Source: Pseudomonas sp. ACM7 (GTDB lineage Bacteria > Pseudomonadota > Gammaproteobacteria > Pseudomonadales > Pseudomonadaceae). Taken from it: a stretch of 44,836 nt of DNA. The stretch spans positions 281,391-326,226 of the forward strand of contig NZ_CP024866.1 in NCBI RefSeq assembly GCF_004136015.1, written 5' to 3'. A program made the translations under genes and the position numbers. The notes below the pieces were generated by a model, which saw only the letters and a program-made list of their open reading frames with translations, was not told the DNA's origin and ran no database searches. Below, piece after piece: positions 10,201 to 20,713 of the stretch (position 1 is the first letter of the stretch; the number at the start of each line of letters is the position of its first letter).

Positions 10201-13200
10201 CCGAAGAAGGTCATCCAGGCGTTGAACGGCGCGGACAACCCCGCATCCGCCGCGGTGTTCTCGAACAGGTACACATCGTGGTCGTCGGCAGTACCGAACT
10301 GACCATCCATGCCGGGGCTGGCGACTATCCGTACGCCATCCTTGAGTACGTCGTCGTTACCCACCGTGCCGAAGTTGAGCTCACCGTCCGCACCCGGGTC
10401 GTAAGCCGTGGCATAGGCCGCCGGGTTGTTCGAGGTCTGGTCGACGATCAGATTACTGATGATGCGCGGCTGCGAGTCAAACACATAGCCGCTGTTCTGC
10501 TGGTACGACGATCCCGGGATGGCCGGCGAGCCGGGGCCAAAGAACCCGGCAGGTGCACCTTCCGCCGGATTGAAGACCGGATCGGTCAAGCGCGGAAAGG
10601 TGTTATCCGCGGCACCAAACTCGGTGTTATTAATGCCGTTGAGGTTCATCAGGTTGTTGTTCGAGCCATCGACCGCACGCAGGCCCAATGGTGCGCGGAT
10701 ATTCGGGATCAGCGAGAGGATGTCCTGACCGGCCGCGTCTGCCTCGGCAATCTTGATTTGATCAAGAATGAAGTTGAGGTCGGAGCGGACCATGTGAAGG
10801 CCCGCGCCACCCGCAGTGGCATCGACGACAGGTGTCGGCGCCGTCGGCACAACCGGCGCGCCGGGAACCACCACGGCCGTCGGCTGCGAGAACACTATTT
10901 CAGTCGTGCCATGACCATCCTGGTAGATCGCCTTGACCCGCAGTGACAGCCCGGCAAGATCCGGGGAGACCTTGAACGCGGTGCCGTCGGCACTTTGGAA
11001 CGCAAGGTCGCCGGCCGGCAACAGGATGATGTCCTCGAATACGCCGGTGCCTGGATTTGCCTCGAACTGCCAATAGTAGGAAACCGAGGTGTTGTTGACA
11101 GTACCCTGCAGATTACCCACCGCGATGTTGTTGGCATCGCGCACACCGGCCATGCTCACGGTCAGTGTGTCGCCCACTGTTATCGCGCCGCCGTTTCCGT
11201 CCGTGACAGTCGGCCTGCCCACCGGTTGTGCATTCAGCCCCGTCACCAGCACTTGCTGGGTATCGGCGAACTGCAGGCGTTCGATATGCAGCAAGGTATC
11301 GGTGCCGTCGCGACCCGCTACGGTATCTGCCACCGTCCACACATCGTCCGCCACATTGTCCGTGCCGCGGGTGTCATGCGTCACCACATACTCGGACTGG
11401 AGCCCGGAGAAAATGGCGGTGTCAAAGGCCGCCCCGCCCGTCGAGGTGCCGGACATGATTTCCCGCACCGCCTTGAGCTGACCTGGGTTATAGGTGCGGT
11501 CCAGCATGAGCGGGATCATATCGACCATGCTGTCGAAGGAGGCGATCTCGGGACCGGTATGGTTGACGTCGTCGGCGGCATACACCGCAATTCTGACGTT
11601 GATCCATTTGTCGCCATCGATCAGATCATCGCCCCCGCGGCCCTCGATCAGGTCACTGCCATTGCCACCGAGGATGATGTTGCCAGTGGCAAAGCCAGTG
11701 GTCGGCAAACCGGCATCGGCCAGAAACTGCTCCAGTCCACGGATCAACGCCACATTGGTCAATGCACCGCCCGTGGCACCACCGTGGTTGACGAGAGTGA
11801 CCGCATCAACATCATCGCCTTTGAGCACATCGCCGAATTTCGAACCGGACAAGCCTTCGACCTCGGCAAAACGGTCGAGAATCGAGGCCGGCGAGGCGCC
11901 GACCGGATTGAACACCCCGGCGTTCTGGTTTGGCGCGTTGCCGTGTGGCTGCGCTAGCGCGGCCAAGGACAGGTCAACGGTCACGCCGACCCTGTCATTT
12001 TTGTAGGTCACCCAGTCGAAACCGGACATGCCGTCCATCTTGTCCTGGGCATCGCTGCCGACAAAGATGTCATCGCCACCCTCGCCGATCATTTCGTCGA
12101 AGCCACCACCACCGACAAAGATATCGTTGCCGACCACATCGTCATTGAGCAACGGCGAGAAGTTATCGCCAGGCGCACCGTCCTGCATGCCGTTCTCGAT
12201 CCAGTCATCACCTTCGTTGCCGGTAGGTGGCAGGTTGGTCTTGGCGCCGAGGATGAAATCGTCACCCTGACCGCCGAAGGTGGTGGTGATGTCTTCAGTG
12301 GTGACGATGAAGTCCTGGCCATCGCCTCCAAGGATCAGGTTGCCTAAAGCAAGCATGCTACCGGCCACGATCACATCGTTACCGGCATTGCCTTCCAGAC
12401 GGTTGTCGCCGAACGAGTCGGTGATGATGTCATCGCCCGCGCCACCGAGTACCGCATCGTTCCCGGCGCCGCCTTCGAGGCGGTCGTTGCCTGCATCGCC
12501 GTAAACAGTGTCATCGCCGTCACCGGAGATGATGATGTCATTGCCGGCGGTGCCGCCCAGGACGACATGGTCTTCACCGGTATATTGCAGATAATTACTG
12601 TCCGCACCCACGGTGTCGGGGTTGTCGCGGATCACCAGCGGCACGATTTCCACGCCGTTGATCATGAGGCCGCCCGTTGGATCGGCTTTGCCGTCCGCGC
12701 CAAGGTTAGTGAACTGATTGGCCTGATTCACTTCGAGGCTGAACGTCGGCGTCAGGAACACGGTGTTCGACAGGTGGGTGACATCGCTGTTGAGCATGAT
12801 CAGCTTGGCAAAGGAGTTGTTCTCCAACTCGGTGCCGAAGTTCAGGCCTGCGGTACGCGACAGGTAGTAGAAGCGGTCGCCGTTCTGCAACGCCTCCAGC
12901 TGGGTTTCAAACACGAAGTTGAACGTCGAGCCGAGCATGCCGCCGAACGGCATTTTCTTCTCGGCGAGTCCACCGACCCAGAAGTCGATGTCGTCGAGGC
13001 CGGTGATCGTCACACCCGTCACGTCGTCGGCAGTACCCAGCAGCCCATCCTTGCCGGCCAGCGTTACGTTGGCATAAGCACCGGTGCTGTTGAGGAAGTC
13101 CAGGCGGTCAGCCGGTGAACCAGAACCGCCGAATACCAGCGCCAAGGCTGCAGCGCGTTTGTCTGCCAATGTGGTCGCCGCCGTAATCGTGTCATGCGTG

Positions 13201-15281
13201 CCATAGGCAGCGATGAAGTTGACCAACGACTCGGGGTGCTTGAGGTGGTCCGCAAAATCAGCCCAACTGATGTACGGCTTGAGTTGGCTGTCGCCGGTTG
13301 ATGTGTACATCTCACGGCGCGCTTCATTCAACGTGGGGATGCCAGTGTCGCGACCACGCGCCAGGTTCAGGGCCGGCAAATCGAGCGGTAGACCGAGCAG
13401 ATTGTTGCGCAACGCTTCGGTGACGAACTCGTCGATCTCGTTGCCGAGCTGGCGGGTCACACCGCGAATGATCGCCCCTGCCGCTTCGTCCGCAGTCGCC
13501 CCGCTGCCGGCAAACGCCAGCGGGTTGAGGAAGGCCGCGATTAGACCCATTTGCGAGTCAGGGTTGTTCGGGTCAGTGAGGAGCGGATTGAACTCGGGGT
13601 CAAAGCGATCGACAGTCTCGGTCAACATCGAGTGACCGAAGCGGTACACCACGTGGGCGAACTCGGCGAGGATTGCCGGGTTGATCGAGGTGTCATACCC
13701 GTTGGGTGCAAGGAATCCGTCGATCTGCGGCTGAACGGTCCGCGCGAACTCCTCGAACACCAGGTGCTGGTACTGCATCTCGGTGCCGAACTTGGCGGCC
13801 TGGAACAGGCGTTCGCCGTCCCACACCAATGCCGCGATTTCAGCGGGTGTAGTCGGTATGGCGGCCACGTCGTCCACCAGCCACTCATTGAGGAAGGCCA
13901 GATCGCCGGCGGCAAGGAGGGTGTCCTTGGTTTGCTGGACCAGGCGGTTGTGCTCGGAGTGGAACACATGGTGCACCGTGGTCAGGCCGATGTTCTCGTT
14001 CACCCGGCCGTCGCCGGCAATGTAGTGAGCGTCGAGCAGTTCGTTGTCGTAGGTCAGGTTGTTGCCGCCCGCACCAACCGGTTGAGCATTGCCGATATCA
14101 GTGTCAGCATCCGCCTGCAGAACCCCGCCGACGACTACCGGCGCGGCATTGTGGGCGATGTCGTCGAGGAAGCCATGCCCGGCGCTCACGGCGCTGGCCA
14201 GGCTGATCGGAGCATCCCGGTTGCCTTCGACCAGTTGAGTGACGTCATCCGCTGTCCCGGCGATCCCGTCAGCACCGTTGCTGACGCGCATCACCACCTG
14301 CGGCATGCCGCTCGCCCCCCGGATGAAGTTGCCATACGCATCGGTTGCCAGCAGCGGCACGCTGTGCACATCGGCGTCGGTCAGGTTGATACCGAGAATG
14401 TCACGGGCCTGGGCCTTGACCACCGCCCAGGTCGCCATGCCGCCATTTGTGCCGTCACCATCATCGGCAGTGCCGAACTTGCCATCGGCGCCGAGATCGC
14501 GGTTGGTAATCAAGCGCCCCGTTGCAACAGGGTCACCTGCCGCGTTGAGGACATACTCGCGCAGGAACACCTGATGCGAGGGGTGCGAGCTGTAAGTTTG
14601 GCTTTGGTCCACGAACGGCGAGGTGGTGTTGGGCTGGCCATCATCGGCAGTGCCGAGTATTCCGTCCGCGCCGGGGGTATGCACTGCACGTGGCAGCACC
14701 ATGAAGTTGGTCGGGCTGCCCGGTACGAACAACGGATCGTCCGGCTGCAACGGAACAAAAACGAAGTCGGTACTGCTCTTGGTGACCAGGTCGAGGCCGT
14801 GGTCGAAGAACTGGCCGAAGAAGGTCATCCACGAGTTGAAGCCGGCGGTCAGACCGGCGTCCGCCGACACGTTGGGGATGAAGAACACTTCCTTGTCGTC
14901 GGCCGTGCCGAACACGCCATCCAGACCGGGGCTGATCACCGGGTCTGCACCGCCGTTCGCCGCTACTGCGGCCGGGTTGTTGGCGGTCTGGTCGACAATC
15001 AGGTTACTGATAATCCGTGGCTGCGGGTCGACCACCGTCCCTGACGCGGCATAGGCCGCTCGATACTGGGCATCAAGCAGGCGCAGGAAGGAATTGTCCG
15101 CGGCGCCAAACTCGCTTTGCCCGGCGACCAGATTGTTGTAGCTGCCATCGACGGTACGCAGGCCGAATGGCACTTGGCTGTTGGGTAGCAAATCACTGAG
15201 GCTGGCGCCGTCGGCATGCGCTTCTGCGATGAAGATTTGCTTGAGGATGAACTCCAGGTCCGACTTGTTGAAATTGGCCAT
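4242..15281 (-). CDS. Giant secreted RTX protein with two animal-type haem peroxidase modules
   Basis: The product is a 3679-residue protein, predicted to be exported by the adjacent type I system. Module 1 covers about residues 1-1490 and module 2 starts at about 1497 with the same opening (SDLxFILxQIxIAEA). Each module has a full peroxidase domain. It carries the distal QFFDHGLD (His161, His1699), the catalytic Arg plus haem-linking Glu in GRVNENIGL (Arg426/Glu429, Arg1958), SEHNRL, and the proximal YRFGHSML (His550, His2083). Each also has a block of GGxGxDxxx RTX repeats (about 905-1220 and 2423-2700) and an Ig-like segment. Three 99-residue Ig-like repeats follow (2968-3264), then a long RTX block (3265-3580) and a C-terminal secretion-signal region ending ADFILAT. 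Five GxDGxxGTADD calcium-type loops lie in each module. There is no N-terminal signal peptide, as expected for type I export. ATG at 15281 has only a weak GAGG upstream. The architecture resembles P. putida PP_2561. Confidence 0.93.
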   Translation of the reverse strand: MANFNKSDLEFILKQIFIAEAHADGASLSDLLPNSQVPFGLRTVDGSYNNLVAGQSEFGAADNSFLRLLDAQYRAAYAASGTVVDPQPRIISNLIVDQTANNPAAVAANGGADPVISPGLDGVFGTADDKEVFFIPNVSADAGLTAGFNSWMTFFGQFFDHGLDLVTKSSTDFVFVPLQPDDPLFVPGSPTNFMVLPRAVHTPGADGILGTADDGQPNTTSPFVDQSQTYSSHPSHQVFLREYVLNAAGDPVATGRLITNRDLGADGKFGTADDGDGTNGGMATWAVVKAQARDILGINLTDADVHSVPLLATDAYGNFIRGASGMPQVVMRVSNGADGIAGTADDVTQLVEGNRDAPISLASAVSAGHGFLDDIAHNAAPVVVGGVLQADADTDIGNAQPVGAGGNNLTYDNELLDAHYIAGDGRVNENIGLTTVHHVFHSEHNRLVQQTKDTLLAAGDLAFLNEWLVDDVAAIPTTPAEIAALVWDGERLFQAAKFGTEMQYQHLVFEEFARTVQPQIDGFLAPNGYDTSINPAILAEFAHVVYRFGHSMLTETVDRFDPEFNPLLTDPNNPDSQMGLIAAFLNPLAFAGSGATADEAAGAIIRGVTRQLGNEIDEFVTEALRNNLLGLPLDLPALNLARGRDTGIPTLNEARREMYTSTGDSQLKPYISWADFADHLKHPESLVNFIAAYGTHDTITAATTLADKRAAALALVFGGSGSPADRLDFLNSTGAYANVTLAGKDGLLGTADDVTGVTITGLDDIDFWVGGLAEKKMPFGGMLGSTFNFVFETQLEALQNGDRFYYLSRTAGLNFGTELENNSFAKLIMLNSDVTHLSNTVFLTPTFSLEVNQANQFTNLGADGKADPTGGLMINGVEIVPLVIRDNPDTVGADSNYLQYTGEDHVVLGGTAGNDIIISGDGDDTVYGDAGNDRLEGGAGNDAVLGGAGDDIITDSFGDNRLEGNAGNDVIVAGSMLALGNLILGGDGQDFIVTTEDITTTFGGQGDDFILGAKTNLPPTGNEGDDWIENGMQDGAPGDNFSPLLNDDVVGNDIFVGGGGFDEMIGEGGDDIFVGSDAQDKMDGMSGFDWVTYKNDRVGVTVDLSLAALAQPHGNAPNQNAGVFNPVGASPASILDRFAEVEGLSGSKFGDVLKGDDVDAVTLVNHGGATGGALTNVALIRGLEQFLADAGLPTTGFATGNIILGGNGSDLIEGRGGDDLIDGDKWINVRIAVYAADDVNHTGPEIASFDSMVDMIPLMLDRTYNPGQLKAVREIMSGTSTGGAAFDTAIFSGLQSEYVVTHDTRGTDNVADDVWTVADTVAGRDGTDTLLHIERLQFADTQQVLVTGLNAQPVGRPTVTDGNGGAITVGDTLTVSMAGVRDANNIAVGNLQGTVNNTSVSYYWQFEANPGTGVFEDIILLPAGDLAFQSADGTAFKVSPDLAGLSLRVKAIYQDGHGTTEIVFSQPTAVVVPGAPVVPTAPTPVVDATAGGAGLHMVRSDLNFILDQIKIAEADAAGQDILSLIPNIRAPLGLRAVDGSNNNLMNLNGINNTEFGAADNTFPRLTDPVFNPAEGAPAGFFGPGSPAIPGSSYQQNSGYVFDSQPRIISNLIVDQTSNNPAAYATAYDPGADGELNFGTVGNDDVLKDGVRIVASPGMDGQFGTADDHDVYLFENTAADAGLSAPFNAWMTFFGQFFDHGLDLVTKGGSGTIFIPLQADDPLYVPGGNANFMVLTRATNLPGADGVLGTADDIHEHTNTTSPFVDQNQTYSSHPSHQVFLRGYELTDNGPIATGRLITNRDLGADGKYGSADDSEIGGMATWKVVKAQANDILGIHLTDADVGNAPLLATDAYGNFIKGPNGFPMVVMKGADGLGGTADDVLVEGNPLSPISLTNAVRTGHQFLIDINNNAAPVIVGGVLQADADTDVGNAQPAGPGGNNLTYDNELLDAHYIAGDGRVNENIGLTAVHAIFHSEHNRLVAQTKDTVLDSGDVAFLNEWLLNPVNALPANQAEIDALVWNGERLFQAAKFGTEMQYQHLVFEEFARTIQPRVDLFFAPTQVYDVDLDASIVAEFAHTVYRFGHSMLTETVDRFDVNFNVVGDPNNGDPNQQIGLIAAFLNPLAYAASGVTPEDATSAIIRGVTRQAGNEIDEFVTEALRNNLLGLPLDLPAINIARGRDVGIPSLNAIRRDIFSQTGDTQLKPYSSWVDLVQHLKHPESLINFIAAYGTHDTITEATTLADKRAAAMALVFGGVDAPSDRLAFLNGSGAWANVTLAGKDGVLGTADDLRGVTVTGVDAIDLWIGGLAEEKTPFGGMLGTTFNFVFENQLEKLQDGDRFYYLERTAGLSMNAELESNSFAKLIMANTSATHLPGLVFSDPAYYLERDQSKQYNDGLGNADPLSDNNEQVVFRDNPLTAGPDANYIRYSGDEHIVLGGTNGADILVSGGGDDTVWGDAGNDRIEGGNGNDQLRGGAGDDIITDLGGDDNIQGGDGNDVLHGGNGINLIIGGFGNDFIVTGEDASEAIGGQGNDFILGSKANEQDMGNEGDDWIEKGTSDGAPGDNFDPAGNDLVIGNDVFIGGNENDKFNAEGGDDIMVGSLGMGDRYIGGSGYDWATFKDLAQGVTIDYSDRFFDVPPVPGSGASALVRFDIVEGLSGSSHGDFLRGDNEDATSLPTAGATGSVLTNINLINGLADLLPAGATFFDGGNIILGGSGSDLIEGRGGDDIIDGDKWLNVRISVRANADGTGPEIATFDSMAPMVQLMLNGTYNPGQLVIVREILTGNDSFDTALFSGNAAEYSVEIDGNTVVVTDSVAGRDGVDRLTGIERLQFADVAQSSGVGTAQNNGPSGHLAILDAATGVRDETPVAGQLLRVSDRAVHDADNQSVANPTGAVTGGVAYYWQVENIAGSGVFEDITFIAAGEVSRAIGTTYRVADDVAGLNIRVRAVYQDAKGTLEIVDSSGNSTPTEGPTVTGLAVQNQVLTAAPSSIIDLDGLSNPQFTYQWQANDGLGFVNIAGATGSTFALGQAQVGQEMRVVIGYVDDFGVAESASSNILGPVDNVNDAPTAGPTVTGLAVQNQVLTADPSSIIDIDGLSNPQFTYQWQASNGPGFVNIDGATGSTFALGQAQVGQEVRVVIGYVDDFGAAESASSNILGPVANVNDAPTGALLISDTTPDQGQVLTALTGGIADLDGLGTFSFQWQQGVGTSFTDINGATAATFTPGAAQVNLQLRVIVRYIDGFGTLESVTSAATAAVVVQGVVLQGNALANTLTGTAGNDVLFGLGGNDTLNGLAGMDQLFGGTGNDILNGGDDNDVLNGEDGNDTLNGGLGADAMNGGAGNDTFVVDNVGDVVTEALGGGTDLVQTSLTNYLLGANVENLTYTGAGNFTGTGNALANTITGGVGNDFLNGGAGADRMLGGAGNDTYVVDAALDVVVEVVGGGTDTVQTSLASYTLGIDVENLTYTGVGNFVGNGNGLSNVITGGVGNDTLNGGGGNDILTGNGGNDTLNGDAGNDQLFGGIGTDTLNGGTGDDSLDGGDGADVLNGGTGNDTLLGGDGNDTLLGGSGNDFIDGGAGDDTVTGGAGNDIMVASSGNDIFMFAAGFGTDQIIGFDANAVGGQDLLDISAFGVTAATFAGSVIITDVGADTLISSAGIADSIRLVGVADATTITAADFILAT
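5786..6379. repeat. Two near-identical 297-bp tandem direct repeats inside the peroxidase gene
   Basis: Copies at 5786-6082 and 6083-6379 each encode a 99-residue Ig-like unit beginning near [16 protein letters not shown] and ending NVNDAPT. They differ at only a small number of positions. A third, clearly diverged copy occupies about 5490-5785. The length is exactly 99 codons, so gain or loss of a unit keeps the frame. Confidence 0.85.
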
Positions 15282-15662
15282 TTTAATTGCCCTCGATCTC
15301 TTTGGGGAAAGGACACGGGACGATAAGAATCCTCCCGCGCCCAGTCCGGTGCTGGCTTGCGCAGTGTGTTGGTTCTTTTTTTTTGGCGATCGCTGGCGCG
15401 GGATGGCAAAGCCGTTACACGGCCCCCCGGGATGCGCGCCTGGAATTCGCGAAAGAATGGCTCGCTCGGCGATTAGGCAGAGCGAACCCGAGCCTTGGGT
15501 GGGCCATGGAAACTTGAAGTAACGGCGAACTTCCTGAACAGCCCCTTCACTCCGCAGTAGAACGAAATCATCGACATGGTGTGCTCCATCGGGAAAATCA
15601 TCACACCTTGCGTTGCCAAAAAGTTGACAGGCTTCAGGCGAGCGGCTCCCTCAATGACTGAG

Positions 15663-15691
15663 ACTAAAGTTGCATAGCGAAAAATTGTCAA
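15663..15691 (-). promoter_or_regulatory. Possible sigma-70 promoter of the peroxidase gene
   Basis: On the minus strand a consensus TTGACA (15686-15691) is followed after 17 bases by TTTAGT (15663-15668), matching 4 of 6 at -10. It would leave an untranslated leader of roughly 375 bases before the ATG at 15281. This is prediction only. Confidence 0.4.
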
Positions 15692-15722
15692 TTTTACGAC
15701 ACGCAAAACAGACGACCGGTGA

Positions 15723-15751
15723 TTGACCTCCTAACTAGCTGTTTTTATGAG
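15723..15751 (+). promoter_or_regulatory. Possible sigma-70 promoter of the type I secretion operon
   Basis: TTGACC (15723-15728), a 17-base spacer and TATGAG (15746-15751) lie about 210 bases before the ABC transporter start. The -35 box lies only about 30 bases from that of the predicted divergent peroxidase promoter, so a regulator binding between them could act on both. The 15282-15962 intergenic region contains no credible gene. Confidence 0.35.
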
Positions 15752-15962
15752 ATTTATAGGAATTCATTCGCGGCATTAGAGCGAAATGTTATTTCAGATT
15801 GTTTCGACGACACCTACGCTGCTGCCATGAGAGCGACGCAGTGATTTGCAGGTGATGCGCCCCTAGAGCGACCAACCTGTGTATCGACAAACTGCCTGTG
15901 GACTACATCTGTTAGCTGTTGCGCCGCAAGGGCTAACGGCTTTTCGAAGAGGGGTCACCCAA

Positions 15963-17699
15963 ATGCACAAACAATCGAGCACTCGATCAGAACTGGCTGA
16001 CGCACTTTTTCGACTTCGCCGCAGTTTTTACTCGCTGGCAGGGTTCAGCGGCGTCATCAACGTCATGATGTTGACGCCAGCTATATATATGCTGCAGGTC
16101 TATGATCGGGCATTGGTCAGTCGCAACGTCACAACGTTGACGATGTTGACCATTCTGGTGATAGGCCTGTTCTTGCTGATGGCCACGCTGGAAATGTTCC
16201 GCACCCGCGTGCTGATCCGGGTCGGCAACTGCCTCGATATGGACCTCAATCGACGCATTTTCACTGCAGCATTCGAGCGCAACCTGAGCCGCGCCGGTGG
16301 GAATCCGGCCCAGGCCCTGCAGGATCTCGCGCAGGTGCGACAGTTCCTCACCGGCAATGGCCTGTTCGCTTTCTTTGATGCGCCATGGACGCCGATCTAC
16401 CTGCTGGTCGCCTATCTGATCCACCCGCTGCTCGGACTGGTCACGCTGATCGGCTCGCTGATTCTGGTGGGCCTGGCTTATCTCACCGAGAAGGCGACGC
16501 AAAAGCCGCTGGCCGAAGCCAATCAGGCCGCCCTCTCCTCCGCCAGCTACGCCAACAATAACCTGCGCAACGCCGAGGTCATCGAGGCCATGGGCATGCT
16601 GCCGTCGATCGGCAAGCGCTGGTACCAAAGCCATTTGCGCATACTGGAAATGCAGACCCTGGCCTCCGACCGTGCCGCCCTGATCAGCAGCACCGGGCGC
16701 TTCGTGCGTATCACTTTGCAGTCGCTGATCCTCGGTGCCGGCGCGCTGCTGGCGATCGAAGGCAAGATCACCCCCGGGATGATGATTGCTTGCTCGATCC
16801 TCACCGGCCGCGCGCTGGGCCCGGTGGAACAAGTCATCGCATCGTGGAAGCAGCTGCTTGGCTGCCGTTCGGCTTGGGGCCGGCTGAACGAGATGCTGAA
16901 CGACTATCCGCGCCGGCCACCGAGCATGTCACTGCAGCGGCCGCTGGGCATGCTGGCGGTGGAGAATGTGTTTGCTGGCGCCCCCGGCACCGGCAACACG
17001 ATTCTGCGCGGGGTGAGCTTCAATCTTTCCCCCGGCGAAAGCCTTGGCATTATCGGTCCATCCGCCTCGGGCAAATCCACCCTCGCCCGCCTGTTGGTCG
17101 GCGTCTGGCCGGCACAGGCCGGCAAGGTGCGCCTGGACGGCGCGGACATATTCACCTGGAACAAGGGCGAACTTGGACCCTGGCTCGGTTACCTGCCACA
17201 GGACGTGGAGCTGTTCGAGGGCACCATCGCCGACAACATTGCGCGCTTTGGCGAAGTGGACAGCGACGCGGTCATCCGCGCCGCCAGGACTACTGGAGTG
17301 CACGAGATGATCCTGCGTCTTGCGCAGGGTTATGAGACCCGTCTGGGCACCGATGGCAGCCCGCTTTCCGGTGGCCAGAAGCAACGCATCGCCTTGGCCC
17401 GCGCGCTGTATGGAGAACCCAATCTGATTGTGCTGGACGAGCCGAACGCCAACCTCGACGACATCGGTGAAAAGGCCTTGGTCGATGCGCTGGCCCAACT
17501 CAAAAACCGCGGTGCCACCGTCATTCTGATTTCCCACCGTCCCAATGTGCTTTGCGCCGTCGATAAGGTGTTGATGCTGCGAGACGGCGGCGTGCAGATG
17601 CTCGGCACTCGCGACGAAGTATTCGCAGCGCTGCGCAAGGCCAGTGTGATGCCTGCAGGCGCGTCAACTCCGCTGGCCTCCGTCAAAGCACGGGAGTAA
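15963..17699 (+). CDS. Type I secretion ABC transporter ATPase (PrtD/AprD family)
   Basis: This is a 578-residue inner-membrane exporter that energises secretion of RTX proteins, presumably the adjacent giant peroxidase. The N-terminal half holds membrane helices (SLAGFSGVINVMMLTPAIYM and following). The nucleotide-binding domain has Walker A GPSASGKST (Lys371), signature LSGGQ (468-472), Walker B LIVLDEP (Asp492, Glu493) and the H-loop His525. There is no N-terminal C39-like domain, which fits PrtD/AprD rather than HlyB. An upstream GTG at 15879 is in frame. I prefer ATG at 15963 because GAGGGG lies 10 bases before it and the family usually has about 570-590 residues. It is first in a three-gene operon. 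Confidence 0.93.
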   Translation: MHKQSSTRSELADALFRLRRSFYSLAGFSGVINVMMLTPAIYMLQVYDRALVSRNVTTLTMLTILVIGLFLLMATLEMFRTRVLIRVGNCLDMDLNRRIFTAAFERNLSRAGGNPAQALQDLAQVRQFLTGNGLFAFFDAPWTPIYLLVAYLIHPLLGLVTLIGSLILVGLAYLTEKATQKPLAEANQAALSSASYANNNLRNAEVIEAMGMLPSIGKRWYQSHLRILEMQTLASDRAALISSTGRFVRITLQSLILGAGALLAIEGKITPGMMIACSILTGRALGPVEQVIASWKQLLGCRSAWGRLNEMLNDYPRRPPSMSLQRPLGMLAVENVFAGAPGTGNTILRGVSFNLSPGESLGIIGPSASGKSTLARLLVGVWPAQAGKVRLDGADIFTWNKGELGPWLGYLPQDVELFEGTIADNIARFGEVDSDAVIRAARTTGVHEMILRLAQGYETRLGTDGSPLSGGQKQRIALARALYGEPNLIVLDEPNANLDDIGEKALVDALAQLKNRGATVILISHRPNVLCAVDKVLMLRDGGVQMLGTRDEVFAALRKASVMPAGASTPLASVKARE

Positions 17700-17705
17700 C
17701 CGATC

Positions 17706-19046
17706 ATGCAAATGAGCCAACACACCGACATGATTCACACCGACCCCAGGAACGTGGTGGATCTGGACGTCGGTAAACCCGTGCGCTGGGGCATGTTGCT
17801 GATGGTCGCTGGCTTCGGCGGCTTCCTCCTGTGGTCCTGGCTGGCGCCGCTGGATGCCGGCGTGGTCGCGACAGGCACGGTAAAAATCACCAGCAATCGC
17901 AAAGCCGTGCAGCATCTGAGCGGCGGCACCGTGGAGGCCATTCTTGTTCGCGAAGGCGATACAGTGAAAAAAGGCCAGGAGGTGGTCCGCCTCGACTCGC
18001 TGCGTGCCGCTGCCGAACAGGGTGCGGTCAGCGCCCAGTACATCGTCAGCAAGACTGTGGAAAACCGCCTGGAAGCGGAACGTGACGGCCGCGATGTGGT
18101 GAACTACGATCCCGAATTGATCAAGCGCTTCGGGAATGACTACCGCCTGGTGGCCGCCATGGATCTGCAACAACGCCTGCTGGACACCCGGCGTGCTGGC
18201 CTCGCTGGCGAAATCAGCATCCTGCAGGAAAACCTCGCGGCGTCGGCGGTGCAGCTCAAGGGTCTGCAGCAGGTCTATGGCGCCCGCACCTCGCAGATCA
18301 ACTTCCTCAGCCAGGAACTAACAGGCACCCGCGCGCTGGCGGCCGAAGGCTATGTCCCGCGCAACCGTCTGCTTGAGCTGGAACGCAGCAATGCCGACCT
18401 CTCCGCCGGCCAGGCCGAGAACCTCAACAACATCGCTCGGGTGCGTAGCCAGACCACCGAAATCAAGCTGCGCATCCTGCAGCGCCAGCACGATTACCTG
18501 AAGGAAGTCGAATCGCAGCTCACCGACACCGCCAAGGAAAATACCACCCTGGCCGACCGCTTGCGTGCGCTGGACTATGAAGTGACCCACACGGTGATTC
18601 GATCGCCCATCGATGGCATGGTCCAGTCCCTGAGCATCGCTACCGTCGGCGGGATCATTCAGCCCGGCTTCAAGATCATGGAAATCGTTCCAGACAACGA
18701 ACCGCTGCAGGTCGACGCGATGATTCCCGTGCAGGCCATCGACAAGATGGTCCCCGGCCTGGCCGTGGACATCGCCTTCCCGGCCTTCAACCATGCCCGC
18801 ACGCCCAACATACCCGGCCGCGTGAAGACCGTCTCCGCCGACCGCCTGCTCGACGAGGAAAGCAAGCAACCGTTCTATCTGGCTCAGGTAGAAGTCACGC
18901 CCGATGGCATGAGCCTTCTTGGCAGCAATCACATTCGTCCCGGTATGCCCGCCAGCGTCACCATCAAGACTGGCGAGCGCAACATGATGAGCTATCTTCT
19001 CAAACCAATGCTTGAGCGTGTTGACAGCTCCTTCAAGGAACAATGA
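17706..19046 (+). CDS. Type I secretion membrane fusion protein (HlyD/PrtE family)
   Basis: This 446-residue periplasmic adaptor bridges the ABC ATPase and the outer-membrane channel. A single membrane anchor spans about residues 29-48 (GMLLMVAGFGGFLLWSWLAP). It is followed by a barrel/lipoyl segment (GTVKITSNRKAVQHLSGGTVEAI), a long alpha-helical hairpin rich in Leu, Gln and Arg (about 95-285), and the return lipoyl/barrel half (VIRSPIDGMVQSLSIATVGG). PRNRLLELERS lies in the hairpin, as in PrtE proteins. It starts 6 bases after the ATPase stop with GGGAG before the ATG. Its stop overlaps the region just before the channel gene, indicating one transcript. Confidence 0.93.
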   Translation: MQMSQHTDMIHTDPRNVVDLDVGKPVRWGMLLMVAGFGGFLLWSWLAPLDAGVVATGTVKITSNRKAVQHLSGGTVEAILVREGDTVKKGQEVVRLDSLRAAAEQGAVSAQYIVSKTVENRLEAERDGRDVVNYDPELIKRFGNDYRLVAAMDLQQRLLDTRRAGLAGEISILQENLAASAVQLKGLQQVYGARTSQINFLSQELTGTRALAAEGYVPRNRLLELERSNADLSAGQAENLNNIARVRSQTTEIKLRILQRQHDYLKEVESQLTDTAKENTTLADRLRALDYEVTHTVIRSPIDGMVQSLSIATVGGIIQPGFKIMEIVPDNEPLQVDAMIPVQAIDKMVPGLAVDIAFPAFNHARTPNIPGRVKTVSADRLLDEESKQPFYLAQVEVTPDGMSLLGSNHIRPGMPASVTIKTGERNMMSYLLKPMLERVDSSFKEQ

Positions 19047-19047
19047 A

Positions 19048-20376
19048 ATGGACCGTCATTGCCTGTTCTTCAGCCTGTTGGCGCTGTCCCTCCCGACCAG
19101 CGCCATGGACCTCAAACAAGCCTGGGATCTGTTGCAGTACCAAGGCCCCGTCTATCGCGCCGCCGTGCATGAAAAAGAGGCCGGTGCGCAAAACCGCGAC
19201 ATCGGCTTGGCCGGCCTGCTACCGCAGATCAATGCCTCGGCCTACGACAACAAGGTCAATGGCACCCAACGCCAGAGCGGCGTCGAAAGAGATCTCGACT
19301 ACACCTCCAAGGGCGCTAACGTGCGCTTGCGCCAGCCGCTGTTCAACAAACAGAAAATGGCCGAATACCGCCAGGGCAAGCAGCGTGCCGACTACAGCGT
19401 CGCGGTGTTCGATGCCAAGAGTCAGGACGCCGCAGTGCGCCTGGCTCAAAGCTATTTCGACGTGCTCCTCGCCAGCGAAACCATCACCCTTGCCAAGTCC
19501 AAACTGAACGCCTTCGACGAGCAACTCGCTTCGGCGAAACGGCGCATGGAGTTGGGGGCCGGTACCGTCACCGACATCGACGAGTCGGCCGCTCGCCGCG
19601 ACCTCGCCGTGGTTGAGCTGATCGAAGCGCAGGACAACCTGGTCAACGCGCGCCGCAAGCTTGAGGAATTTATCGGTGAAACCCCCGAATCGCTGACCAC
19701 CTTGCGTCCGAGCTTCGATACACCACCGCTGCTACCTAGCAACCTGCAAGACTGGTTGGTCAAAGCCCAGACCGACAGCCCGCTGATCCATGCGCGCCGT
19801 CATAGCAGCGACCTCGCCGAAGAAGAAGTGAAGCGCGCCAAGGCCGGCCACTGGCCAACACTGGATTTCGTGGCCGGCTACACCGCGGGTCAGAGCCAAT
19901 CAATCTCCGAGCTGAATCAACGCAACCGCTACGCCTCAATCGGGCTGGAAGTAAACTTCCCGTTGTACAGCGGTGGCGGCACCAGCGCGTTGACACGCCA
20001 GGCCAGTGCCAATAGCTATAAGGCCCTGGACGAACTCGACGCCACGCGCCAGGAAGTCATCACCGGTACCACCCGTGAGTATCGCGGCGTAGAGAGCGGC
20101 GCCCAACGTATTCGCGCGCTGGAGAAGGCAGTGGAGTCCAACGAACGCTCACTGAATTCGACACGCAAGGGCTTCAAAGAGGGGGGCACCAGCACCAATG
20201 CGGACGTCCTCAATGCCGAAGAGCTGCTCTTCGTTGCGCGCCACGATCTGTTCGAGGCCAAGCTGCGCTACTTGATGTCGCGCCTGCGTCTGGCCTCTTC
20301 GGTGGGCAGTCTGGGCGACGACGATATCGACCACATCAACGACTACCTCGGCCCGGAACTGTTGGTCACCAACTGA
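19048..20376 (+). CDS. TolC-family outer-membrane channel of the type I system
   Basis: This 442-residue protein has a Sec signal peptide (MDRHCLFFSLLALSLPTSA, cleavage before MDLKQ). Two TolC repeats follow, rich in helix-forming heptads, with the typical opening DLKQAWDLLQYQGPVYRAA and LRQPLFNKQKMAEYRQGK. The second half has EVNFPLYSGGGTSALTRQA and a GGTSTNADVLNAEELLF motif common to the PrtF/TolC family. ATG at 19048 lies one base after the adaptor stop and has AAGGA 8 bases upstream. With the two preceding genes it makes a complete trans-envelope exporter. Confidence 0.92.
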   Translation: MDRHCLFFSLLALSLPTSAMDLKQAWDLLQYQGPVYRAAVHEKEAGAQNRDIGLAGLLPQINASAYDNKVNGTQRQSGVERDLDYTSKGANVRLRQPLFNKQKMAEYRQGKQRADYSVAVFDAKSQDAAVRLAQSYFDVLLASETITLAKSKLNAFDEQLASAKRRMELGAGTVTDIDESAARRDLAVVELIEAQDNLVNARRKLEEFIGETPESLTTLRPSFDTPPLLPSNLQDWLVKAQTDSPLIHARRHSSDLAEEEVKRAKAGHWPTLDFVAGYTAGQSQSISELNQRNRYASIGLEVNFPLYSGGGTSALTRQASANSYKALDELDATRQEVITGTTREYRGVESGAQRIRALEKAVESNERSLNSTRKGFKEGGTSTNADVLNAEELLFVARHDLFEAKLRYLMSRLRLASSVGSLGDDDIDHINDYLGPELLVTN

Positions 20377-20480
20377 CTTTCACCTGTGCGGCACTTCTAC
20401 AAGGTGGTCGGCAAAACCCGGGCACAATCTCCCGTGCATGAAAGGTGGAGAGTCGAGGAGCCGCGCATGATGGCTGCCGG

Positions 20481-20683
20481 CAGTTGCTGGAACGTTATTT
20501 CCCCCGCGCGCGCGAGCATATCGCGCCCGCTTCCTGACCGAGATGGTTGAGCATCATCGCGTTGGCTCCGCTGAACCAATGCGAGGCGACTTGCTCGCGG
20601 TCTGGCCCCATGATCGCGGCCGTCCCCGCGAAACCCGGCATGCTTTTTTGACTGAATTGATCGACATTTTCGAGGCCGTGTAA
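20481..20683 (+). pseudogene. Possible remnant of a regulator C-terminus (LysR-like)
   Basis: One frame reads QLLERYFPRAREHIAPAS and hits a stop. A shifted frame continues LTEMVEHHRVGSAEPMRGDL, then a WPHDRGRPRETRHAFLTELIDIFEAV ending to TAA at 20681. The tail resembles LysR-type effector-domain ends (W..x..RP.xTRxFLxxL), but the match is weak. No 5' part is present. The rest of the 20377-20713 gap shows nothing. Confidence 0.3.
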
Positions 20684-20713
20684 GCGTCAACGGGAGCAAG
20701 CCCCTCACCCGTT

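Noticed and set aside
4242..15281. Suspected loss of the catalytic Arg because SEHNRL lacks the Arg of the REHNRL motif
   Set aside because: The catalytic Arg and haem-linking Glu lie further upstream, in GRVNENIGL (Arg426/Glu429 and Arg1958), and both are present.
15473..15706. 77-residue minus-strand frame in the peroxidase leader region
   Set aside because: There is no credible ribosome-binding site or motif, and the frame overlaps the predicted promoter. It is more likely leader sequence.
20397..20708. 103-residue minus-strand frame after the TolC-like gene
   Set aside because: The product is Arg/Ser-rich without a motif. The plus strand of the same region shows a better, though broken, regulator-like remnant.
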